Below, piece after piece: positions 18,667-29,400 of a stretch of DNA of 64,000 bases; the first letter of the stretch is position 1; each line of letters starts with the position of its first letter. The translations under genes were made by a program, and so were the position numbers. The notes under the pieces were generated by a model. It saw nothing but the letters and a program-made list of their open reading frames with translations. It was not told the origin of the DNA and made no database searches. The stretch is from the NCBI RefSeq assembly GCF_018736045.1, contig NZ_CP076132.1, positions 672,001-736,000 of the forward strand. The letters are read 5' to 3'. This DNA comes from Flammeovirga yaeyamensis (GTDB taxonomy: Bacteria; Bacteroidota; Bacteroidia; Cytophagales; Flammeovirgaceae).

Positions 18667-21600
18667 TTAAAATCCTACATTTTTATTCCAAGTAATCTTA
18701 AACTCTTCATAAAGAGTGAAAACATCGTCTATGTCTTCCATAAGATTAGTGGTGTCATCCGTTTTTAATTTTTGTTCAGAATGTTTTGCCTTATCCGCTA
18801 GCTTCATGATGCCTATGGTGGCAGCTGTACCTTTGAAAGTATGCATAATCGATTTAATTTCAACAATATTCATACTGTTTTTTGCTTCAACTAAATCATG
18901 AATCAATTGATCTCCTTCGTTGATAAAATCGGCAAAAGATAATTCAATTAACTCTACACCTCCATATTTTGCTAACTCAGCAGTGATTGAATAGTCAATA
19001 ATCACATGATTATTTTCATCCATATCAACATCTGTTCTTGGCACTTTTTCTTCCTCTGTTTCCTCTTCTATTATTTCGGGAACTATATCTTCAATATTTT
19101 CATTTACTTCATTGTCCATTGGTAATTGTTCATCTATTTTTTGAACAATTACCTGTTCTACTTTTTGAAGTAAATCGTGTGCCTTAATAGGCTTTGCCAA
19201 GAAACCATCCATACCTGCTTTCATGAACTCCTCTTGTTCTTCTTGAAGGGTAAAGGCAGTCATTGCAATTATTGGTGTCTTCACTTCTGGAAATTGTTTA
19301 TGGATTTTCTGGGTAGTTTCCATGCCGTTCATATTTGGCATCTGAATATCCATAAAGATCATATCAAACTGGTGTCCGTCTGATAATAACTCCAAAGTTC
19401 TATTTCCACTATTGGCTGTAGTTGTGTTACATCCTGCTTTTTTTAGGATACTTTCTGCAACCATTAGATTGACACTGTTATCATCTACGACAAGTACCTT
19501 AGGCTGTTGGACAGAAATTTTAGGAGAAAATATTTCTTGAACATCTTCAGCATTATTCGTTGGGGTAAGGTGATTGACCTCTTTTACCTCTATGGTAAAC
19601 CAGAAAGTACTACCTTTTCCAACCTCAGATTCAACACCAATATCACCACTCATCATGTTACATAATTCTTGTGATATGGATAGTCCAAGTCCTGTTCCAC
19701 CTTTTGTTCTTTTGTAGGCGTCTTCTTCAACTTGACTAAACTGCTTGAACAAATGTTTTTGACCTTCAGGAGAGATACCACATCCAGTATCGATAACGTC
19801 AAACATTAACGTATAAACGCCATTAAACTTCTGAATACCATTTACATCAATACGTACAGTTCCACCATCTGTAAACTTGATGGCATTCGAAGTTAAATTG
19901 GATAAGATTTGAAGTAAGCGGGTCTCATCAGCTAAAATAACTTTAGGTACGGAATCACTTACATTCGAACTTAATACGGTATTTTTGTTTTTTGCATTTT
20001 GATGAAAGAGAGCGATCAATTTTGAAATGGTCGTTCTCGGATCGATAGGCAATGGACGAAGCTCCATTTTGCCTGCTTCAATTTTTGATAAATCAAGAAT
20101 ATCATTCAGAATATTTAATAAAATTTCTGATGATCTTTTGATTGTGGAGACGTATTTTTCTTGTTCTTGAGTGAGTGTTGTTGTTCCCAATAAATCTACC
20201 ATACCAATAACACCATTCATAGGTGTTCTGATCTCGTGGGACATATTGGATAAGAACTGACGTTTCACCTCCAATGAACGTTCGGCTAAATCTTTTGCCT
20301 CTCTCAGTTCATGTTCTGATTGTTTGATTGGGGTAATGTCACGAGCCAGACCTTCAACTCCTGCGGGCTCTTTATCTTTATTGTATATCAAACGGAAGTT
20401 CGATAGGATATACCTCACTTCTCCCTTTTTATTTCTAACTGTACTTTCGTAGTTCTTTACCGATTTTTTTACAGCCAATTCCTTCATCAATCTCGATAAC
20501 TGAGATTCACTGATGTAATAATCGGTGACATGTTTATCGACCACATGCATTTGATCTTCTCCCAACATATCTTTCACTGATGGAGAGATCAAGCTGAATT
20601 TACCTTCTAAATCGGTTCTAAAATAAACGTCTTGAAGGGTTTCAAAAATATTACGGAAAAGCTCTTCACTATCGGCCAAGTGAAGTTCCATTTTCTTTCT
20701 GTTGGTAATATTTTTAGTTACACCGGCTATTTCCTGAATAATTTCGCCATCCCCAGAGTACATTCTTACTGGGTTGAGTGAAATTGAGTGCCATTGTTCC
20801 TCTTTAGCGAAAGTGTTAAACTTAAATTCAAAAGATTCTGATTTTCCTTCGAAAACGCTTCTTAAACGATCCTTCCAGAATTCAGGGGGAGCCATTTCTT
20901 CAGGAATGACATCTTTTAGATTCATGCCTTGCAGCAATTCGATATTCGAATACTTCTTGATTATTTCCGCAAAGCGCTGATTGTGTCTAGTGATTTCACC
21001 CTTTTTGTTAAAGGTCCAGATGGCTTGGTTACCACTTTCAAAGATTGCTTCCAATTGTGCACGTTGTGCCCTTACTTTTAATTGAGATTGATCTCTAATG
21101 ATGGCAGCGGCTAATAAACCTGTAGCTAAATCAAATAAATTTAAGTCGGGTTTACTGAATGCTTTTCTATTGGAGAAAGATTGTATCACAATCATCCCCA
21201 TTTTTTGATTATTAGTGACTAAAGGTAGTCCCATCCAAATTTCAGGAACTTTATCTAGTTTGATGTTGTATTGATCTGCCAATTTTTCGATCACTTCACG
21301 ATACATAAACATAGGTCTGTTTAATACATCGACCATATGTAACGCAAAATCGGAGGCAGGGACTTGTTTTTTATTGTTTGAGCGGGTGTGATTATTAAAA
21401 GCGATATACATTCCGGCGTTAAAAACTTTCTTTCTAACGACGATAAAGCTTTCAATATCCACCACCAATTTCATGGCTAAATAGACTTTCTCGAGAAGAT
21501 CACTAATGCTAAAGTTTTGTTGTAATAACTTGGCAAAAGTGATAATCACTTCTTTCTCTCTATCCTTACGTTTTTTCTCTGTAATATCCGTAAGGTGAAG

Positions 21601-22308
21601 TCGGTAGCAGTTGTTGGCTTCTTTTTTAAAGTTGATTTGACAATGGGTGATTTTAGTTTTGCCTTCTGTTTCTAAAGCAAGTTCAATCTTTTTGTCTGAA
21701 GTAGATTCCTCTGCCAACTTTAAACTAATCAGAAGTTTTTCTTGATATTCTTTTGGGATAAGATCAATAAAAACAGTGCTTTTGAGATCTTGATCATTTA
21801 AGTTGAGAAGTTGTCGAAACTTTTCGCTGGCAAATTGAATAAGACCTTGTCGGTTAAAAACAACCACCATTTCATCAGAAGAACTAAAAAGCTCTTTCAT
21901 TAAGGTATTGCTTTTGACTAAATCATGTACATGATAGGTCTCCTTAGAAATGTTTTGGACAGAAATATAGACGCGTTCATCATCTTGATGTTCCACTTTC
22001 ACACCGCCAATTTTCAAAGCAAGTTCTTCTCCATTTCTAGTTTTCACTCTGGCATCAAGCGATTGAGTGAGACCATTTAAAGAGAATGTTTTTTCATAAT
22101 GAAAAATATCGAAAAAATCAGAATAGTGTTTTCCTATGGTTTCCTCAGGGTAATAATCAGAAAGGGTGTGCATAGCACCATTCCAAAAGATTATTTCACC
22201 TTTTGCATTAAGCCCAAAATTGGGAAGGTCACCTGACTCATAGGCCTTTTCGAAAATTTCAAAGTAATTTTGTTCTGCGGTTATATGGGTGGAGTGTTCT
22301 TTATCCAT
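18667..22308 (-). CDS. Soluble multi-PAS hybrid histidine kinase with receiver and Hpt domains
   Basis: 1213 residues with no membrane segment or signal, so a cytoplasmic sensor. Domains in order, by eye: PAS (about 15-130), PAS (140-250), GAF-like (255-410), PAS (420-545), PAS (550-675), HisKA with phospho-accepting His691 (SNMSHEIRTPMNG), HATPase (about 800-920, with TSNAIKFTDGG and GTGLGLSISQ), receiver with Asp987 (MIFMDIQMPNMNG), and an Hpt domain with His1156 (IMHTFKGTAATIG). All phosphorelay residues are present. Its start lies five bases after the stop of the upstream MscS gene, so the two are almost certainly co-translated. No separate output regulator is adjacent. Confidence 0.95.
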   Translation of the reverse strand: MDKEHSTHITAEQNYFEIFEKAYESGDLPNFGLNAKGEIIFWNGAMHTLSDYYPEETIGKHYSDFFDIFHYEKTFSLNGLTQSLDARVKTRNGEELALKIGGVKVEHQDDERVYISVQNISKETYHVHDLVKSNTLMKELFSSSDEMVVVFNRQGLIQFASEKFRQLLNLNDQDLKSTVFIDLIPKEYQEKLLISLKLAEESTSDKKIELALETEGKTKITHCQINFKKEANNCYRLHLTDITEKKRKDREKEVIITFAKLLQQNFSISDLLEKVYLAMKLVVDIESFIVVRKKVFNAGMYIAFNNHTRSNNKKQVPASDFALHMVDVLNRPMFMYREVIEKLADQYNIKLDKVPEIWMGLPLVTNNQKMGMIVIQSFSNRKAFSKPDLNLFDLATGLLAAAIIRDQSQLKVRAQRAQLEAIFESGNQAIWTFNKKGEITRHNQRFAEIIKKYSNIELLQGMNLKDVIPEEMAPPEFWKDRLRSVFEGKSESFEFKFNTFAKEEQWHSISLNPVRMYSGDGEIIQEIAGVTKNITNRKKMELHLADSEELFRNIFETLQDVYFRTDLEGKFSLISPSVKDMLGEDQMHVVDKHVTDYYISESQLSRLMKELAVKKSVKNYESTVRNKKGEVRYILSNFRLIYNKDKEPAGVEGLARDITPIKQSEHELREAKDLAERSLEVKRQFLSNMSHEIRTPMNGVIGMVDLLGTTTLTQEQEKYVSTIKRSSEILLNILNDILDLSKIEAGKMELRPLPIDPRTTISKLIALFHQNAKNKNTVLSSNVSDSVPKVILADETRLLQILSNLTSNAIKFTDGGTVRIDVNGIQKFNGVYTLMFDVIDTGCGISPEGQKHLFKQFSQVEEDAYKRTKGGTGLGLSISQELCNMMSGDIGVESEVGKGSTFWFTIEVKEVNHLTPTNNAEDVQEIFSPKISVQQPKVLVVDDNSVNLMVAESILKKAGCNTTTANSGNRTLELLSDGHQFDMIFMDIQMPNMNGMETTQKIHKQFPEVKTPIIAMTAFTLQEEQEEFMKAGMDGFLAKPIKAHDLLQKVEQVIVQKIDEQLPMDNEVNENIEDIVPEIIEEETEEEKVPRTDVDMDENNHVIIDYSITAELAKYGGVELIELSFADFINEGDQLIHDLVEAKNSMNIVEIKSIMHTFKGTAATIGIMKLADKAKHSEQKLKTDDTTNLMEDIDDVFTLYEEFKITWNKNVGF

Positions 22309-22313
22309 TGTTG

Positions 22314-23921
22314 TTAATCATCAATGAGCATATTGTCATTTTGAGCAAGATGTATTGTTTGAGTTGGAAATGCAAAATCAATACCCATCTGTTGTGCAAT
22401 ACGTAAAATTTTCAGCATCAGATACTCTCGAGCTTGTAATTCCTCGCTCCAATCTTTGGTAATAAAGAAAATATACAAAAGAATATCCAATGATGAGCTA
22501 GAAAAGTTGTTCAATCTTACTTCATAGAAGTCTTTTCTTGTTTGAGGATGCTCTTCTACTGCTTTTTTTATCGCTTTGATAAACATTTCAATCTTATCTG
22601 GCGGTGTGCCATATGGAATAGCCAAATTAGTTTTAAATCTTCTGTATTGTCTTTTTCCTAAGTTATCGATATCACTATCAGCTAAAGAACCGTTAGGGAT
22701 ATTTAAAATGGAATTGGCAAAAGTTCTTATTCTTGATGTTCTGAATCCGATCTCTTCCACAATACCTTCTTGACCTCTTACAATAACCCAATCGCCCACC
22801 TCAAAAGGACGATCAGCAAAGATCATGACCGATCCAATAAAGTTTTTGATAGTGTCCTGAGCAGCAAATGCGATGGCAACACCACCAAAAGAAATACCTG
22901 TAACTAAGTGTGTAATGTCGTATCCTAAAATCTGGAGCACCATCAAAATCCCTAATGAGATGGCTACTATTCTGAAGATTACTTTTAGTATTGGGATGAG
23001 GTTTTCGTCTACCTTTTTCGATTTCTTAGAGAAGATGCCAATTCTTAAGACCAAAATATCAGCAAATTCAAAGAATAAAACGGCAAAGTTTATTCCCAAA
23101 CCTAGTTTAACAAGTATCGTGGCTACATAAGAAAAGCCGCTTGGAAGAAGTAAAAATGGAATGGCCACTAATCCAAAGGCTAAGATACTGAGCCAAGCAA
23201 TTGGTCTTCTTAATTTAGGGACGATAATCTTGGCAAGCTGTTCTTGTTTTGCTTTTAATAATAGTCTTGAGAGTACTTTCTCAGTAAACCAAACACTAAA
23301 AAAGTAATAGAGATAGGTTAATACCAATAAGCTAAAAATGGAGATCCATTGCCATACTTTTAAGTTAAGAAACTTGCCCTGTGTACGCTGTAAATTACTT
23401 GTGTAAAGTACTAACTCTCTAGCAAAAGAGGGATAGGTATCTTTAAATAGCTGATGGATGGACTGACAAGAATATGTAGAATATCTCCATTGTCCGTTTT
23501 GATATTCTAGATAAATATTTGGAATCTTATCACTTATCTGAAAACGTCTTGATTTTGTTTTCGGGTCTATGTATTTCTTAGTTAATGGTAGGTCGATATT
23601 ATTTACATAAATATTATTCGCTAAATAGATCAATTTAAGTTCTATAGCCAACTCTTTTCTCTCTTCTAAAGAGCCTACATTCGAAGGAAATACTTGTGCA
23701 GAAACTTTAGGATGAAAACTAGATTCTTCCAAGTTATTCAGATGCGTATGAAAAGCGTGATATGGAGTATTCAATGAATATTCTACACTGTCTAAATTTT
23801 TAAAATTATAAAAACTGTGATCATCTGGGTAGCTTTGTTCTTGTATAGTAGAATCTGATTGTGCATAAACACTAACAGAAGCAACTAAAAATATATATAT
23901 GTAAGTGAAGAATCTGTTCAT
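22314..23921 (-). CDS. MscS-family mechanosensitive channel, copy 1
   Basis: 535 residues. A signal peptide (ending VYAQ) is followed by a ~150-residue periplasmic domain, about four membrane segments from about residue 185, and the MscS core: the pore helix and beta domain read GISFGGVAIAFAAQDTIKNF then GDWVIVRGQEGIVEEIGFRTSRIRT. It should open under membrane tension to release osmolytes. It is a tandem paralogue of the gene at 24021-25619 (99 bases apart), and the histidine kinase begins five bases after its stop. Both copies end with the segment AFPTQTIHL. Confidence 0.93.
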   Translation of the reverse strand: MNRFFTYIYIFLVASVSVYAQSDSTIQEQSYPDDHSFYNFKNLDSVEYSLNTPYHAFHTHLNNLEESSFHPKVSAQVFPSNVGSLEERKELAIELKLIYLANNIYVNNIDLPLTKKYIDPKTKSRRFQISDKIPNIYLEYQNGQWRYSTYSCQSIHQLFKDTYPSFARELVLYTSNLQRTQGKFLNLKVWQWISIFSLLVLTYLYYFFSVWFTEKVLSRLLLKAKQEQLAKIIVPKLRRPIAWLSILAFGLVAIPFLLLPSGFSYVATILVKLGLGINFAVLFFEFADILVLRIGIFSKKSKKVDENLIPILKVIFRIVAISLGILMVLQILGYDITHLVTGISFGGVAIAFAAQDTIKNFIGSVMIFADRPFEVGDWVIVRGQEGIVEEIGFRTSRIRTFANSILNIPNGSLADSDIDNLGKRQYRRFKTNLAIPYGTPPDKIEMFIKAIKKAVEEHPQTRKDFYEVRLNNFSSSSLDILLYIFFITKDWSEELQAREYLMLKILRIAQQMGIDFAFPTQTIHLAQNDNMLIDD

Positions 23922-24020
23922 AAGTGTATTCCGAAGAATTAAATGTTCTTTAGTTTATGATGTAAATGTAAAAATAAAGAATCACTTCGGCTTTCAAACT
24001 TTTTGATTAATAACATACAT

Positions 24021-25619
24021 TTATTCTTCTCCCGATTTATTGAGGTGAATAGTTTGTGTAGGAAAGGCAAAATTCACTTCAGCACGCTGAGCGATTTCCA
24101 TAATCGAAAACATCATTTCTTCTCTAGATTGTAACTCTATATTGTAATCGTCTGTAATGAAGAAAACATTAAGATACACATCGATTGAACTGCTAGAAAA
24201 CTGAAAGAGCCTTACTTGATACCCTTCTTTACGTGTGAGTTCATGGTTTTCTATACATTCTTTGATACCTTCAATAAACCTTTTGATGTTTTCAGGTGGT
24301 GTTCCATATTCTAAAGTGAGCATTGTTTTGAATCTTCTAAACTCCCTTTTACCCAAATTATTGATATCATTATCAGCTGCTAAGTTATTTGGTAAACTGA
24401 CCAATGAATTGTCAAATGTTCTGATTTTAGTTGTTCTGAATCCAATTTCTTCTACTATTCCTGCTTGCCCTTTCACAACAACATTATCACCAACTTTAAA
24501 AGGCTGATCAGTAAATAGCATGATTGACCCTATAAAATTTTTCACAGTGTCTTGTGCTGCAAAAGCCAAAATCAAACCACCAAATGAGATTCCTGTAATT
24601 AGATTTGTAATGTTATAGCCCATCACCTTCATCAAAAGTAGAATACCGATCATTAAGGCAACTAATCGGAGGGACGATCTTAAAACAGGTTCTAAGTGTT
24701 GATCTAATGATAAACGCTGCTTTGAGTGCATCAATTGAATGACTATAATATCAGCCGTTCTAAAGACAAAAACGGCAGAACAAATACCAAAGAAGAATCT
24801 GATGACTAGTGAAATGACTCTCATGACCTGACTATCCAATAAAAGCATAGGAAGACAGAGGTACATTATAAAGGCTAAAAAGGCGAGTGTACTTGGTTTA
24901 CTAAATTTTTTGATGATTAAATGAATCACACTAGGGCTCGCCTGCTTCGAAAACAAGAGTTTGATGATGATGGCTACCACCCATTGAGAAATAAAATAGG
25001 CGAGGTACATAATCACTCCCAAAGCTAGAAAGGCCATCCATTGCCATACTTTTAGTCCAAAGTAGATTTCCTGCCCTTTATTTAATTTACTCACATACTT
25101 AATAAACTTTCTAGAGTAAGGTGGGTAGGACTTTTCGAATAAATCCCGAATTTTTAAACAAGAATAACTGGAGTATCTCCACCTTTCGCCCACTTTTATC
25201 AAGTAGATCTCAGGAATACGACTATCGATGATAAAACGCTTTTTGTTCGTGTTTTTTTCGACATAGTCTTTTTCCAAGGGTAACTCTTTAGCAGAAAGAT
25301 AAATTCCTTTGGCAGCATAAATCAATTTTAGTTCATAGGCCATATTAATACGTTCTTCCAATGAACCCATTTTTGTAGGGAATACTCTTGCAGCAACGGC
25401 AGGACGGTAGTTTTCTTCATCAAGGAAGTCCATATGTGTATGCAGAGCATGATAGGGAGTACTTTGAGAATACTCGGTACTATCGTAGATGTAAAACTTG
25501 TAGAAATCATGGTCGTTTGGAAAGCTTTCCATGATGACTTCTTCCTCAGTTTCTTGTCCGTAAATCGGAAAAACAATAAGAAAACTTAAAAGTGATAGAA
25601 AGGATAGGTAGTATTTCAT
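24021..25619 (-). CDS. MscS-family mechanosensitive channel, copy 2
   Basis: 532 residues from the start I chose. An in-frame ATG 36 bases further upstream (25655) would add 12 polar residues before the signal peptide MKYYLSFLSLLSFLIVFPIYGQ, so the ATG at 25617-25619 fits better. The layout matches copy 1: periplasmic N-domain, about four membrane segments, pore helix GISFGGLILAFAAQDTVKNF, then GDNVVVKGQAGIVEEIGFRTTKIRT. The two proteins clearly arose by duplication but have diverged along their length. It is upstream of copy 1 and the histidine kinase in one probable operon. Confidence 0.93.
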   Translation of the reverse strand: MKYYLSFLSLLSFLIVFPIYGQETEEEVIMESFPNDHDFYKFYIYDSTEYSQSTPYHALHTHMDFLDEENYRPAVAARVFPTKMGSLEERINMAYELKLIYAAKGIYLSAKELPLEKDYVEKNTNKKRFIIDSRIPEIYLIKVGERWRYSSYSCLKIRDLFEKSYPPYSRKFIKYVSKLNKGQEIYFGLKVWQWMAFLALGVIMYLAYFISQWVVAIIIKLLFSKQASPSVIHLIIKKFSKPSTLAFLAFIMYLCLPMLLLDSQVMRVISLVIRFFFGICSAVFVFRTADIIVIQLMHSKQRLSLDQHLEPVLRSSLRLVALMIGILLLMKVMGYNITNLITGISFGGLILAFAAQDTVKNFIGSIMLFTDQPFKVGDNVVVKGQAGIVEEIGFRTTKIRTFDNSLVSLPNNLAADNDINNLGKREFRRFKTMLTLEYGTPPENIKRFIEGIKECIENHELTRKEGYQVRLFQFSSSSIDVYLNVFFITDDYNIELQSREEMMFSIMEIAQRAEVNFAFPTQTIHLNKSGEE

Positions 25620-25717
25620 TTTTAATTTGAAAACAATAGTATCTTTGGCGGTCAATAAGAATTAAAATGGAAAAGTTCAGCTCATAGAGTAGGAACAAAC
25701 CAATTAAATATCTAAAA

Positions 25718-26347
25718 ATGTCATACGAAGCGATCATTTTTGATTTAGGAGGCGTAATCCTGAACTTAAGATACGAAAATACATTAGAAAAATTCGCAGA
25801 AATCTTACAAAAACCTGTTGCCCCTTTTTATACTAAAAAAGAGCAGACTTCTTTGTTCGATGATTATGAGAAAGGAAATATTTCTTCTGCCGATTTTAGA
25901 AAAGGAATTAGGGGTCTTGTAGATGCTCCAATTACCGACGAACAAATTGATGAGGCTTGGAATGCCATGTTATTGGATTTACCTGTGGAAAGAATTGAAA
26001 TGTTGAAGGAAGTGGGTAAGAAGTACAGAATCTTCTTATTATCAAATACCAACGAGATTCACATTCACGCTTTCAATAAAATTGTGAAGGACACATTGGG
26101 AGAGGATTTTGGCGATTTCAAAAAACTATTTGAAAGAGGTTATTATTCTTATGAAATGTCTGATAGAAAACCTCATCCAAGTATTTTCGAAACAGTTATT
26201 GAAGAAAATAAATTAGACAAATCAACTACTTTATTTATAGATGATTCCATTCAACATGTGGAGGGAGCAAAGAAAGCAGGCTTGCATGCACATCATTTAG
26301 AAGACTTGAACGTGATTGGTTTCTTAAAATCTATTGACGTCTATTAA
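25718..26347 (+). CDS. HAD-family hydrolase (YihX-like phosphatase)
   Basis: A 209-residue cytoplasmic HAD phosphatase. Motif I is IIFDLGGVILNL with nucleophile Asp9; the +2 position is Gly rather than Asp, as in the YihX-type FDLGNV subgroup. Motif II is LLSNTNEIH, the lysine motif is in DRKPHPSIF, and motif IV is FIDDS. The small helical cap lies between motifs I and II. The substrate is unknown; relatives act on sugar phosphates such as glucose-1-phosphate. It stands alone, divergent from the MscS operon and 123 bases before the DUF2723 gene. Confidence 0.9.
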   Translation: MSYEAIIFDLGGVILNLRYENTLEKFAEILQKPVAPFYTKKEQTSLFDDYEKGNISSADFRKGIRGLVDAPITDEQIDEAWNAMLLDLPVERIEMLKEVGKKYRIFLLSNTNEIHIHAFNKIVKDTLGEDFGDFKKLFERGYYSYEMSDRKPHPSIFETVIEENKLDKSTTLFIDDSIQHVEGAKKAGLHAHHLEDLNVIGFLKSIDVY

Positions 26348-26470
26348 TAAAGTATGTTAAAAAATAAATAACTAGACCTACAATTTGAGCGAAAACGAAC
26401 AAGATCAAGATTAGGGTTTGAATGAAGACCATAATTTCACCTATTTTCGCTAGTTGCAAACAGAAATAGA

Positions 26471-29400
26471 ATGAACGAATTTAAGCGATTAAACAATTTA
26501 GCAGGTTGGACGGTATTTTTAATATCTTTAGCTGTCTACACCATCACAATGGAAGAAACTGCATCCTTTTGGGATTGTGGTGAATTTATAGCGGTATCTT
26601 ATAAGTTAATGGTACCTCACCCTCCGGGAGCTCCTTTCTTTCTTTTAATAAACAGAATGTTCTCCTTCTTAGCATTTGGAGATGTACTTAAAGTAGCTTG
26701 GTGGATCAACTTCCAATCTGCATTTATGAGTGCACTAACGATCTTATTCCTTTTCTGGAGTATTGTGATGTTAGGGATGAAAATTGTTAAACCATCAGAA
26801 AACGGTTATTCTTTAACGAATAAGATTCTTCTTTTAGGATCAGCTGCTGTTGGTGCGTTAGCTTACACATTCTCAGATTCATTCTGGTTCTCAGCTGTAG
26901 AAGCCGAAGTATATGCTATGTCGTCTATGTTTACGGCCTTGGTATTCTGGGCCATCTTAAAATGGGAACATATCGAAAATCCTGCGGCTTCCAACCGTTG
27001 GTTAATCATGATTGCATATATCATCGGATTATCTATTGGGGTCCACTTAGAAAACCTTCTTTGTTTACCAGCAGTAGCAATGATCTACTACTATAAAAAA
27101 TATCCTAATAATATCACCTTTAAAGGTACTATCGCGGCAATGGCTGCTGGTGGCGCAATTATCTTAGGTATTATCATTATTGTCATTCCAGGCTTACCTT
27201 CATTTGCCTTTTTAGTGGATAGAATCTTTGTAAACATGTTTGGTGCTTCATTTGGTACTGGCGGTTTAGTATTCTCATTCTTATTGGTAGGAGCACTTGT
27301 TTTCGGTATTTATGTGACGCAAAAGAACAACATGGTTACCCTAAACAATTTGATTCTTGGAACGACATTCATTTTAGTAGGTTACATGAGTTATACTTTG
27401 GTTATTATTCGTTCAAACCAATTGACTCCAATTAATGAAAACGCTCCAGACGATTTGTTAGGATATGTATCTTACCTAAAACGTGAACAGTATGGTGATC
27501 GTCCATTATTATACGGACCAACTTTCGATGCTGAACATGTAGGAACTGAGGTTGTAGGTGATAAATACAGACAAGCAAAGAGAAACGGAAACGATTATTA
27601 CGAAGCTTACGATAAGAAAACAAAAGCTGAATTTGCTAAAAAGGACATGATGTTGCTTCCTAGATTATATTCTAGACAAGGTCATCATGCTGATTTATAT
27701 AGACAATGGGCATGGATAAAACCTGGAGAGAAACCTACGTTTAAGCATAATATGATCTATCTATTTAGATATCAGATAAAGCACATGTATTTGAGGTATT
27801 TCTTGTGGAACTTTGCCGGTAGAGAAAGCGATGAAAAAGATGCTAACTCCCTTGCTCCATGGGATGACATGCAAGACCTACCTGAGTTATTACAAAAAAA
27901 TAAAGCGAGAGCCAATTTCTATTTCTTGCCTTTAATCTTAGGTATTTTAGGTGCATTGTATCATTATATGAAGGACAGAAAGAACTTCTATGTAGTCGCA
28001 ATATTATTTATTACTATGGGTATCGCTTTGGTTGGATACCTGAACTCTCCTCCTGTTGAACCTAGGGAACGTGACTACATATATGCAGCCTCCTTCTATG
28101 CCTTTGCCATGTGGATTGGATTCGGTGCATTTGCTATCGCTCAATTCTTGGCAGAGAAATTAAACGCTAAAGGAGCAATTGCTGGTATTGCTGTATCGTT
28201 CTTGATTCCTTCAGTAATGGCTGTAAATGGATGGGATGGTCACGATAGATCGAACCGTTGGCATTCAGTTGATCAAGCAAGAAATACATTAGCTTCTTGT
28301 GCACCGAATGCAATTCTATTTACAGGTGGTGATAATGATACCTTCCCATTATGGTATGTTCAAAACGTAGAAGGATTTAGAACCGATGTTCGTGTGGCAG
28401 TATTAAGTTACTTTAGTACTGGGTGGTATTTGGATCAGATGAAACAACAACAGTATGAATCAGCTCCATTGCCATTATCAATTTCTAAAGAAAACTATGT
28501 GGAAGGTAAAAACGATTACATTCCATTAGTAGAAGACGAAAGAGCAAAGAATGGTGTGAATCTTAAAGCTTACTTAGAGTATGTAAATAAGAACTTGCCA
28601 GCTGTTCAAGTAGGATTACAAGGTGGATTAACAACATCTAAATTATTATCAAGAAGATTTATTTTAGATGTTGATAGTGCCGATGTAGTCAATAAAGGAA
28701 TCATTCCTAAAGGGAAAGAAAAATTTGTTTCTTCTAAAATGGTATGGGACTTGAAGTCATCAAAAGGACATATCTTCAAAAACGAATTGGCCTTACTTGA
28801 TTTGATTGCGACCAACGATTGGAAACGCCCTATCTATTTCAATAACACTTCTGCAAATACCATCAACATGGACTTGAGAAGATACTTGTATTTAGAAGGT
28901 ATGACGTACCGTTTACTACCTGTAGTTACAGAAGAAAATCCTGGTGAGGTAGGAGAAGTAAACACTGAAGTGATGTTGGAGAACATCAAGAAGTTTGCTT
29001 TCAGAGGTCTTCAAGATGAAAGTGTATATTATGATGATGAATACCGTAAGTTTGGTGCAAACACTAGAAATAACGTGTACCGTCTTGCAGAAACATTATA
29101 CTATGATGGTCTTCTAGAAAACGATCCTGGGAAATTGGCTAAATCGAAAGAAACATTGGATTGGATTCTTGAGATGGTTCCAGATAAAACAATTCCATTT
29201 AGTTTCTACGCACCTAAGTACATGGATTTATACTATAGTTTAGGTGATATAGATAAAGCTAACGAGATCTTTAACCTATTGGTAAGACGTGATGCTGAAA
29301 ATGTAAATTACTATGTCGCTACAGGCATGGGTACAGATACTGTTGCTAGAAGATCTTTGATTACTTTACAGCAGCTTTTCCAAATTTTCCAAGGCAAATC

